DNA of 64,000 bases from Apoderus coryli. Taxonomy: Eukaryota > Arthropoda > Insecta > Coleoptera > Attelabidae. Each line of letters opens with the position of its first letter. Position 1 is the stretch's first letter. The stretch spans positions 11,098,001 through 11,162,000 of the forward strand of contig OU452210.1 in assembly GCA_911728435.2 (NCBI GenBank), given 5' to 3'. The translations under genes and the position numbers were made by a program. The notes beneath the pieces were generated by a model. The model saw only the letters and a program-made list of their open reading frames with translations. It was not told the origin of the DNA and did no database searches. This document shows positions 1 to 13,300 of the stretch, one piece after another.

Positions 1-1472
1 TTATAAGGATTAATAATATTGGTTTTTTGGTAATTTGGAACATACATATACATACATACAAATATTGTATATTCCATAGATGATTTCAACTTTCAACAAT
101 TCAGGAAATAGGAAATACAATATTATATTGTAGGTATGTGAGATGTGAGGTGTTGTCCTTTTACTACATCGCTCAATTGAACTGATTTGAGATTTTCTTC
201 CGACTCACTTGTATTTGCTAAAGAAGGGACCGATGAATTGAGTTTGCACTTGCAATTTGCAATTTAGGATAAATGAGCATAATTGGATTACTAACTGGTG
301 ATTTATAAACTCTACGTTTGCGTTCTGCGCTGTCGTCCACAGTCCTATTTCACCATACGTATGTTGCGTACTTTTATTTATAAACTTCCGTTTACTGTTT
401 GCGTCGCCTGCCGTTCAACATAATTTAAGTTTAACTTTTTCCGTCCGCCGTTGGCAACACAACCAATAGAAACGCAATAAATTGTCATGTGCCCAATTTG
501 ACAGAAATCAGATGATCCCGTAAATTAAAATTATTATTTACTCCAATTGTACTTGCTCCCTGCGCTCATTACATAAATCCATATTTGTATTTATGATATT
601 AGATATTATTCATAAATAACAAAAACCAAGAACAAAAGTAAATAAAATAATTATAGGTTATGAGTTGAGACAACCGGTCAAAGTTTACAAATAACGATGT
701 AGAACTGTAGCGGTGGTCGCAAACTCTCTTGTCTATCACGCAAGTTCCTTTTAAAAATTTGATTGACAGTTGACTATTTAAAAAAGTATATTTGTGATTA
801 GGAATAAATTAGATATAGAAAAACTTTTTATCAGAAAGAATTGAAAAATTATCAAACGTCAAAATACTAAATAACAAAAATGTTTAAAAATCATATAAAT
901 AACTAAAATAATGGCAAACTAGTGAAACTGGCAAATACAAAATATGCTAATTAAGGATTTAAGTCGGTAATTCCCAAAGTTAATCGCTGGGATTTACGCC
1001 GGCGTCTAGCCAGTTTGCAGGGTTGCTTTACCATACGTCTCCAAAACAAGTGGCGACGTTGCCGAATGCCATCTGGTGGTACAGAAAAGATTTCAACACC
1101 TTTAGCAAATGAAATCAAAAGCTTTCGTTCTTATTTTCTTGTGCTGGGAAAATTGAGTTTATGATTACAACAGAGCTGCCAATGGCTATGATCTAAATTA
1201 TGCGCACCGTCGTCCGTAATTATGCGATTTTATCCAACATTGTGCGATTTTTGAAAAATGCTCCTCTAAAACTCTAATGCATTTCTGTACATAGATGTTA
1301 CGAGCAATGTGTGTAAACACCTAGGGGCTTCCTATTATGCGATTATAGTGAAAATATGCGCATTTATGCGATTTTCTTTGCACAGCAAAAACTATTACCT
1401 ATCGTATCAAATTATGCGCAAATCGTATAATTATGCGCCAAACGGCAACACTGGATTACAACCTAGTTTTCT
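1..1472. other. Intergenic DNA, no gene recognised
   Basis: AT-rich sequence without a frame that resembles a known protein. Between about 1195 and 1440 short words built on TTATGCGATTTTAT recur, which suggests an old repeat. The last 9 bases (1464-1472) are the left target duplication of the foldback element that follows. No promoter or RNA gene could be supported. Confidence 0.5.
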
Positions 1473-3839
1473 AGCATACATTAAAATGCCAACGTGCCGA
1501 GCCAATCATAGCATTTGGGGCGGGGCTTTCCTTGGCGCGCATTTGAGTTTGAATTTAACCGCTATTCAACTTATTTTATTATACCTAGCTGAAAAACCTT
1601 CATTTCGTATATCGGAAAAACGATACTCAAATATATTTATGTATAATTTGAAGATACCTATCTAATTTGAAAATCATTTTATGAATTACAGATAGGAAGT
1701 CAGGAAATAAAAAAGGCACATTATTCTCAATAGTTTATTTTTAGCTATATATATTAAATTATACACAATGATAATAAATAATAATTACAATGAACATACA
1801 AATTAATACAAATACACCACTACCATACATACATATACAGGGTGTCCTACGGTGGTAACCCATTAGATTATTTCAGAAACTATTTCAAATTGAATTTTGA
1901 AAATTTCAGTATCTATATTGTTAAATATGCTCTACTCAAATAATATAATAGCAACGGCATAGCACTTCCGGTTATACCGGAAGTTGATGGCAACTTTGTT
2001 ATTTTAAATGAAGCACCCTATATATTAATACATTTTTGGATTCTAAATAAGATTTCAGACATATTTCATGTATCATGTCCTATACCTAACGTCAGTCATT
2101 TTTGACTTATATCAAGATTTATGTCAAAATTGACAGTTTAGGGCTCCATAAGAATTCCGTTTTTTCCTTGTAAATCAGTATTTAATAATTATTTTGCAGG
2201 TATTTTCTTATCAGGTGGGATCTTCTTTTTCGAATTGACAAGACATTTTCTGATTAGTTTATACAGGGTGGTCAAAAAATTATATTGAAAACGGTTCAAG
2301 AAAAACAGTTGAAAGTCAATTTTTTCCAATGGCATGGGTATATTATTATTATTTGATCTTCCGTAGCATTAAAAAATAATGCAATTTTGTAATAGGTTAT
2401 CATTTTCTAAAATGTATAGTTTTCGAAATATCGTCATTTTAAATGGGGGTCATATCGAACAATTAAATTATTTTTGTATCGTTAGTTGATTAACTTTTTT
2501 TAGTTGAAAATTTATTTAGTTTAATCTTCTGTTCATTTCTGCTGTATTATTTTAAATTTTAGTCTTAGTTCGTTGTAATACTTGATTTGTATACCTCCCA
2601 ACCTGCTCGAAATGATTTCTCAAAATTCTTCCTAATTTCTCTAGTCATCGTTAGCAAATGGGGGTTTCTCTCGTTTAATACTCTAGAGGTGATATTAATC
2701 ACTTTATTTTATTATCCATGAATTAATAATAAATTTATAATATCAATAAGTATTTTTCATTTTTATTAATTTGACGTTTACTTTGACGTTAAAATGACCA
2801 TAATTTCATGGCTAACTAAATTAATTAGCTAGCTTCCAGAGAGACAACGGTAGGCGCTGCAGAAAAATTTAAAATGACGATATTTCGAAAACTATGCATT
2901 TTAGAAAGTGATAACCGATTACAAAATTGCATTATTTGTTAATGTTAAGGAAGATAAAATAATAATAATATACCCATTCCATTTGAAAAAATTGACTTTC
3001 AACTGTTTTTCTTGAACCGTTTTGAATATAATTTTTTGACCACCCTGTATAAACTAATCAGAAAATGTCTTGTCAATTCGAAAAAGAAGATCCCACCTGA
3101 TAAGAAAATACCTGCAAAATAATTTTATTAAATACTGATTTACAAAGAAAAACGGAATTCTTATGGAGCCCTAAACTGTCAATTTTGACATAAATCTTGA
3201 TATAAGTCAAAAATGACTGACGTTAGGTATAGGACATGATACATGAAATATGTCTGAAATCTTATTTAGAATCCAAAAATGTAATAATATATAGGGTGTT
3301 TCATTTAAAATAACAAAGTTGCCATCATTTTCCGGTATAACCGGAAGTGCTATGCCGTTGCTATTATATTATTTGAGTAGAGCATATTTAACAATATAGA
3401 CACTGAAATTTTCAAAATTCAATTCGAAGTAGTTTCTGAAATAATCTAATGGGTTACCACCGTAGGACACCCTGTATATGTATGTATGGTAGTGGTGTAT
3501 TTGTATTAATTTGTATGTTCATTGTAATTATTATTTATTATCATTGTGTATAATTTAATATATATAGCTAAAAATAAACTATTGAGAATAATGTGCCTTT
3601 TTTATTTCCTGACTTCCTATCTGTAATGCATAAAATGATTTTCAAATTAGATAGGTATCTTCAAATTATACATAAATATATTTGAGTATCGTTTTTCCGA
3701 TATACGAAATGAAGGTTTTTCAGCTAGGTATAATAAAATAAGTTGAATAGCGGTTAAATTCAAACTCAAATGCGCGCCAAGGAAAGTCCCGCCCCAAATG
3801 CTCTGATTGGCTCGGCACGTTGGCATTTTAATGTATGCT
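1473..3839. mobile_element. Foldback DNA transposon with ~970-bp inverted arms (Mutator-like?)
   Basis: The left arm (1473-2444) is repeated almost perfectly as its reverse complement in 2867-3839, around a 422-bp unique centre. The outer ends begin AGCATACATTAAAATGCC. The 9-base word TAGTTTTCT lies directly outside both ends (1464-1472 and 3840-3848), which is a perfect target-site duplication. Long terminal inverted repeats with 9-bp duplications are typical of Mutator-like elements, so that class is inferred. No transposase is encoded. Right-end copies of the same family occur at 24600-24688 and 25070-26108. Confidence 0.85.
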
Positions 3840-7088
<3,249 letters not shown>

Positions 7089-7162
7089 CTCGTCATGGAT
7101 TTTGAGTTGAAATTTTGTGTGCCTTCTGTATATCTACCTACTATTTTGTAAATATGTGCCAA

Positions 7163-7168
7163 AATAAA
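7163..7168 (+). terminator. Poly(A) signal of ABHD18
   Basis: Canonical AATAAA 75 bp after the TAA stop of the hydrolase gene, followed by a T-rich stretch. This is the first such hexamer downstream. Confidence 0.65.
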
Positions 7169-7434
7169 ATTGATTTTGTTTTACATTGTTATATTTCTTT
7201 ATTATGATAATTATTGTTCTAGAAATGCTGATTGATATTTTGCGTTGAAGCAATAACACCTCTACATGTTCTTATGTACTTTAGGTGTTATTGGTTGAAG
7301 ACGTAACGTAAAGAATATTGCTTACGCTACGCAGTATGCAGTTATACTACGTTCTTTTTGCTTGGCAGTATTCGATATTTGATTCATTATACCCATACCA
7401 CAGCATAGTTATATATATTATACTGTGGCCATAG

Positions 7435-7469
7435 CCCATACCATTGTCTTTTAAAGACAATGCCCATAC
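7435..7469. mobile_element. 21-bp palindromic insertion with 7-bp direct repeats
   Basis: CATTGTCTTT, one T, then AAAGACAATG forms a palindrome at 7442-7462. CCCATAC lies directly on both sides (7435-7441 and 7463-7469). It looks like two back-to-back terminal inverted repeats bounded by a 7-bp target duplication. A second case of the same design lies at 8672-8707 with different flanks, which argues against chance. I know no described family with this form. Confidence 0.5.
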
Positions 7470-7540
7470 CATTGGTCGCGTTATTCACAACATAGCGCTA
7501 CCGCAGCGACCATCAATTTTCTGCTGTTTGAATAGGTATG
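7470..7540. repeat. Copy of a dispersed repeat also present near 14810-14880
   Basis: About 50 bp containing CACAACATAGCGCTACCG followed by ATCAATTTTCTGCTG recurs in reverse complement at about 14815-14870 with few differences. This suggests the end of a dispersed DNA element; its other boundary was not found. Confidence 0.4.
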
Positions 7541-7836
7541 TAGTTGGGTTAGTTTAGAATGTTATTATAATGTATAGTGTACTTTTTGAAGTGAATACTT
7601 CTTTGGCCGCATGAGAGTGATTTTTCAAGGTCGCGTCACGACACGATTTATAAAATTTTCGTCCCGCAAAAAAGATGAAGCATACAACAAATATGAGGGA
7701 GAGAGAGACAGAGGTATTTGTGGTGTATGCTACACACTATATCCTATACGATACACTTATATAGCGGCGTCTCTCTCTCCCTCTTGAAAGAAGTATTTAC
7801 TTCTATCATGTGTACTGTGCTGCACGCGTATGTGAG

Positions 7837-7952
7837 TGAAGTGAGGTGAGTGAAATGAATAAATTGAGGTGAGTGAAATGAGCGAAGCGAGGTGAGTGAA
7901 ATGTACGAAGTGAGGTGAGTGAAATGAACGAAGTGAGGTGAGCGTTGTGAAG
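7837..7952. repeat. 23-bp minisatellite, about five units
   Basis: The unit is close to ACGAAGTGAGGTGAGTGAAATGA, repeated about five times with small changes, then degrading. It creates spurious open frames on the minus strand. Confidence 0.8.
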
Positions 7953-8092
7953 TGAGGTCGCAGGTCACAGGTGGCAGGTTATAGGTCACAGGATACAAGT
8001 CGCAGGTCAGGTCATAGGTTACAGGCCGCAGGTCACAGGCCATAGATCATAAGTCATAGGTCGCAGGCAACAAGTCATAGGTCGCAAGTCAC
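7953..8092. repeat. Degenerate short tandem repeat (AGGTCACAGGTC-like)
   Basis: Runs of 7-14-bp words such as AGGTCACAGGT, CATAGGTCGCAGG and AAGTCATAGGTC follow each other without a strict period. This is simple-sequence DNA adjoining the 23-bp minisatellite. Confidence 0.7.
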
Positions 8093-8671
8093 ATATATTG
8101 GTTTCACTTCGGGCTCTTCTAAACGGTGTCCACTGCTCAGTATCTTCTCTTTGCGTTAAATCAATTACTGGTATATTACCGTACTGGTTATTTGACATTA
8201 TTTTCGACACCTCAGTTTTAGTGGATATATGATGCGTGCAACTCGGTATCAATTGTTTATAAACCTACGGAAGATGGGTATTTAAAATATTATAAAATTT
8301 TCCATGGGAATTTCTTGATATTTAATACTATACTACTTACCGTATGATTTCTGATTTTATTCTGTGTTTTTCTTTTAAATTATTATTTGCAATTATAATT
8401 TGTTTATATTTACCTAGTATTTTATTGGGTCAAAAACCCCCGTGAGATAATAATGACTTTTGTCTATATCCTGCGGTATTTTGCACTAACTTTTAATTTG
8501 ACAATTGAATTGAAAGAAGTTGTTGAACGGTTGTAATAATTTGGTTTCGACAGAGATTTTGAAAACGTGAGATTTTAGTGCGAATTTCGACTGAATGTTG
8601 TGATGTTTTGTCCTCAAACGTTGTGAAGCGTACAAGATTAGTATATTGTGATGTAACAGTCTGATTATTTG

Positions 8672-8707
8672 GTAAGAGCATTGTCTTTAAAAAGACAATG
8701 GTAAGAG
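8672..8707. mobile_element. 22-bp palindromic insertion with 7-bp direct repeats
   Basis: CATTGTCTTT, AA, AAAGACAATG at 8679-8700 is nearly the same palindrome as at 7442-7462. Its flanks are GTAAGAG on both sides (8672-8678 and 8701-8707). Same ends with different flanking duplications is the signature of two independent insertions. A decayed look-alike without clear flanking repeats lies near 25392-25413. Confidence 0.5.
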
Positions 8708-8758
8708 ATTTATGACGAATAGTATGCCCAGTTGTATAAACCCAGTCAGCCGCAGGCA

Positions 8759-9448
8759 TGTCAACGAAACAGATGAAGAGAACGAAATCTAGTTGGGCGC
8801 TCGAAAAACAAAAGCGTCGTTGTTGTTTAAATATTTGAATTCGACAAGTGTCAGAAAAATATTTAATACATTTTTTGTTCTGTTAAATTGTTCTTGATTT
8901 GTCAACTATTTATAATACAACACAAATTTCGTAGATCTCGGGTGTTTTATTTCACGTAACGCAAAGTGTTAACGATTTATTAACATTTTTGGTGCCGAAA
9001 AGGGAGTGTTGTATTGTTGTAGAAAACTAGCGTAGTTATGGATCTAGCATTAAGAAAGTCGTACCGTGGACAATTAACAAAACTAATAAATAGCGTAGAC
9101 GATGTTTTAAAGAACGATAGCGTGTGTTTAGATGATATTGCAGTGCTTAGTGATAGAATAAAAGCTTTAAGTTTGTTTCTAAAAGAAGTTAACGATAAAT
9201 TAGCGCCAACATTCAAAGAGGAGCAGTTGGAAGAAGAGTGTCGAATGATAGTTGAATATGAAGACAGTGCTACCACGGCAGTGGCGCAACTACAGCGAAA
9301 AATAACGTCTGAAGTGCATATTCGTGAACAACTGCGTCATGAATTGGAGGAGGCAAGCCCAGAGGCTTCACAAGCTCAAAATCAGCGTGTTCAGGACCGA
9401 TCGGGTAATCATTCAAAACAATCCGGAAAGTATGGTAAGATTACCTAG
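8759..9448 (+). mobile_element. BEL/Pao-type LTR retrotransposon relic: LTR, primer-binding site, 5' gag
   Basis: A candidate LTR runs from TGTCAACG (8759) to TTATTAACA (about 8982). A TGGTGCCGAAAAGGG box follows, as expected for a tRNA primer-binding site. From 9038 a 136-codon frame starts MDLALRKSYRGQLTKLIN and is acidic and helical, resembling the N-terminal gag region of BEL/Pao elements that precedes their DUF1759 segment. It stops at 9448. No protease, reverse transcriptase or second LTR follows, so this is a truncated copy. LTR boundaries are inferred from TG...CA ends only. Confidence 0.6.
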
Positions 9449-9689
9449 ATTAGATTTATTATTTCACAACGTGTAGTTATAATGTCAAAAGCGAATTGAC
9501 ATTTTTCCTGGTTACAATTTGGTAATTTATGTATGCGCGTTGGTCTCATGCGCATGATAGAGATGGGGTTATGAGAAATAACTGCGGATTTTCGCTTGCG
9601 TATGTTTGTTATGTTGTAACCCAGATAAACATATAGGGAACTGAGGCAGTGGTGTAACAACGGATTTTGCACGTGCAAATAATAAAATT

Positions 9690-9795
9690 GTAATAATTAT
9701 TATTAAAATTATGTTTCGTTACTCAGGTCATATATTTTTGATTATATTATGTCTTTTCGGGAAAGTTTTGGGACACAACCGATTTTTTTCAGTTA
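9690..9795 (+). repeat. 3' part of a tRNA-derived SINE-like family
   Basis: The segment with CAGGTCATATATTTTTGATT, then CGGGAAAGTTTTGGG and CACAACCGATTTTTT matches the tail half of the complete copies at 42478-42869 (+) and 30130-30500 (-). The tRNA-like head is missing here. Only the 3' body is present, as in a 5'-truncated retroposed copy. Confidence 0.6.
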
Positions 9796-9869
9796 GAAAC
9801 CAGAGGGGGTTGGGTTGGGTTTAAGCCATTGTTGAAATGTCTGAATGTTGCTATTATTGTAATTGTTGG

Positions 9870-9995
9870 ATCTGATTTTCTTTTTTTACTTTAGTTGTTA
9901 GTGAATTATTAGTAATTGTAAAATCTGTAAGTATTTGTCCTGTAAAGGGTTCTGTACTGTACTGGGCAAATAAACGCTATTATTATTATAATTAA
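9870..9995 (+). mobile_element. Non-LTR retrotransposon 3' tail
   Basis: A segment ends in GGGCAAATAAACGC followed by TATTATTATTATAATT. That is a poly(A)-signal-like AATAAA and an ATT-repeat tail, as in the other LINE 3' ends of this window. No coding part remains. Confidence 0.4.
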
Positions 9996-10363
9996 TTAAA
10001 AATTTTTGAGTAACGGTTATAATAGTTTTGTGTTGATTTTTCGTCCGTATATAGGTATTATACTAATTAGAAAGATATATTTTCACACATAATTATTTGA
10101 AACGTTTGTTTGGTTAGTGGCAAAAGAAATAGATATTTAAAATCTTATAAAGACAAAGCTATCAGGCAGTTTTTAACGTTGTTAAGTATTTAATTTCGCT
10201 AAAACTACATGCCAACGTAGTTGCATGGTATCAAATATCTTTTCTCCTTCTCATAACACTATTTAATAGAATCGTAAAGAGGAATGTCAATTTAATAATT
10301 ATTTATAATATATATAAGTAATCTATATTTTTACAAAATAAATAATTACATAAATATAGTCTG

Positions 10364-13300
10364 TTAATCTTCTTTTATCACATTTTGCAGATGTAAAAAT
10401 TTTTGTTCTTTAGTTTCTTTTTGCGCCCATTTTAGCTTTGCAGTTAAATCAATACATATTTCCCTTTCTTCAATAATTTGCCTAACTAAATTGATTTTCT
10501 TTATTTGCAACATTTGATTTTCTTTTTCTAACAAATCTTTAATTTCTTGGAAATTCTCAGTACTTTTTATGGGTTTTCTTTTGTTAAGTTTTCTACTACT
10601 CAATGCAACTTTGTTCTTCATCTGCCCAATTTCACATTTTAATTGGCCAATTTCTTCTTTAAGACGATCAGCCAATTCTTTTAATAAACAATTTTTAAGT
10701 CGCAATGTGATTAGCCTTTCATCAAAATACAATTGTTCCTCCAGTATTTCACTATCAGTGGAAGTGTCTTCCGATTCCCAACTAAAATCTTCATCGTCTT
10801 CAACTTCAGAATTTTTCTTATTACTTTGTTTTGAAGTTCCCAGTTCATTTAAAACACTAGAATTATCAGCATTAGTATTTTCACATAAATTTACATCATC
10901 TGGCATTTGTTCGAAATCTGAGGTTTCTTCCATTGTAGTGCGTATATTTTCATGCACTATATTAGATTCAGATTCTTCAGACTTTTTGTTCGAAGGTTCT
11001 TCTGGTTGAATTTGTTCTCCATTAGCTGCTATTTCACACATTTGTGCTTGATGTACCTGGTCTCTTAATTTTTGGTAATTTTTGATTTTCCGCTGTAATC
11101 AAATTAAATATAATTTAAAATTATTTAAAAAATATTGAAAAACTCGTTTTACCACTTCACCAAAAACACTTTTTTTTTTAATCTCGACGCGCGTTTCTGC
11201 TAGCATCCTCAGGAGAGAAAAAAAAGTTTTAATTTAAAATATTATTTAAAAGTGGTAACGAGTTTTTCAATTCTACTTTACGCCAAAGGTTCTCATCCAT
11301 TATACTAGTAACAATATTGTATGTACATAAATTTTACGATTTTTGCACAAACTAAAAATAGAGTATCGTTCAACACGCAGTTTAATTTCCATAAATCGTT
11401 CGGGAATACATTAAAAAAATCGGTTGTGTCGCCCCAAAACTTTCCCGACAAGATATAATATAATTTAAAATATATGACCTGCATAACATAACATTTCTGC
11501 TGATTATGAATTCATAATAGTTCCACATTCTAACATCGGTATTGTACTAGATATTGCATGTTCCGCTCAGATGAATTTCCCTTCAGTCCCGAATCTAATC
11601 AGGGGCTTTATTTCCTTGTAAACTGTGGACCGGGGGTTCCTAAGTCAGATTATTAGATTCATGAATATTTGACAGTCTGTGTTGATAATATTTTAATTGA
11701 CTTACGGGAAAGTGCTCCTATTCAAGCAACTGTGCACACAAATCACTGATATTTTACGCTAATTAATAAACAAAATTATAAAATCATACCTTTAATTGTG
11801 TTATCATTCTCTGTACTTCCCATAATAATTCTTCTCTCTGTTTCGATATTCGACCAAAGTTCATTTCATTGTGTATTTGATTTAATAAAGATTCTTGCTT
11901 TTTCAATTCAATATCAATCAGATTTGGCTTATCAGGTAGCTGAGCTCCGGATTCTAGTGGTGGTATGTACGTGTAAATACAAATATCTGGAAATAATGCT
12001 TTGCAATGATAGAGTAGCGCATGTAATAGTCTTGATGAAATGTGGAATGTGTGACTTAATGCTGACGATATGTTTTGCTTATTCATTTTATTTAAATGTT
12101 CCTGTAAAAAAAATGCTTAAATAGAATATACAGGTCAGTATTCACAATTCATGTTTTACCTTTAGTGAGACATTATTTAAATGTACTATAAGCCAGGACA
12201 AAACTAATCTGTTGCAATACGGTAAACTATCAACCAAGTTCTTTAGATGTTTTTCTCTAGTGTTTAAATTTAATATAGCACCTGCTTCTTCGAATCTAAT
12301 AATTAAATCATTTATGAAAATTGGTTCTGGCAAATCTCTAAAAAACAAATGGTATTAACATATTTAGCGAATAAATACAGTATTGGGAGTTTTTCAAACC
12401 CTTACTAATTTTCACATAATTAGCGTTTACGTTATTACTAAGCAGGCGCACAAGAAGAAACGTGAATAAAGGCGTAGACAGACAGCTTAGAAATGGTTTT
12501 AGAAGTAGCATGCAGCTCACGGCAAGTTATACGCGACTGCATACTTCTGTTCTAGCAAATTTACATTTTCGACACGCGTGAGAAGAATATTGCCCTTTTA
12601 CACACCATTATCGAATTTTAACATAATTTTGTCATAGATTAGCTAGTAACATAAAACAGATTTGCTAATAAAATCGAGTTTGAGTAGAGAAAAATGATAA
12701 ATTACCTTAAAATATTTTTTTTAGTAATTGTGTGAGTTAACATCATTTACCGGTTTAATCCTAACTACAACCATAATTAAATTAGTTTAAACAATGATAT
12801 ACAATATGCGTATCTATCTAATGTTGAGTTTTAGATAGATCACAGCTGATTGTCTTAACCCAAATTTTGTGTTTTGGATATTCTAATTTTTTACTTTACA
12901 TTTACGACGCATTTTATAAACTCGGGCTTAGTCAAAATCGATCATTTTGGACTAGCGATCACATAATTTAAAACGGCAACACGGGGTCAGTCGAACAAAA
13001 CATGTAATAAAAATGTTTGCCGACGTGATGACACGTGCCCTTACGTGACGTGATAATAGTCTGTCTTAACTCGATGATGTCCAAATAGTTTTTTGGGATC
13101 ATTTCATGTGTTTTTAGTCAGCTGTTTAACAACATAACCTTACTTTTCCGTTGTACGTTTTTAATTGTTTCGTGTGTTTTGTTATAAAGCAATAATTATA
13201 ATGGAATATAAACCTATTAGCATAGATAAACCAACATAGATGATCAACGCTTATAGCAATATTAATACTCAAAAACACCAGCAGTATCTCTACACAGACA

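Noticed and set aside
1309..1665. 118-codon open frame on the plus strand
   Set aside because: Half of it lies in the foldback arm, its composition is not protein-like and nothing in it resembles a known family.
7744..8252. Two minus-strand frames of 99 and 77 codons
   Set aside because: They are translations of the 23-bp minisatellite and the AGGTC-type repeat.
10569..11009. 146-codon plus-strand frame opposite Rlip exon 7
   Set aside because: It is the complement of the coiled-coil coding sequence.
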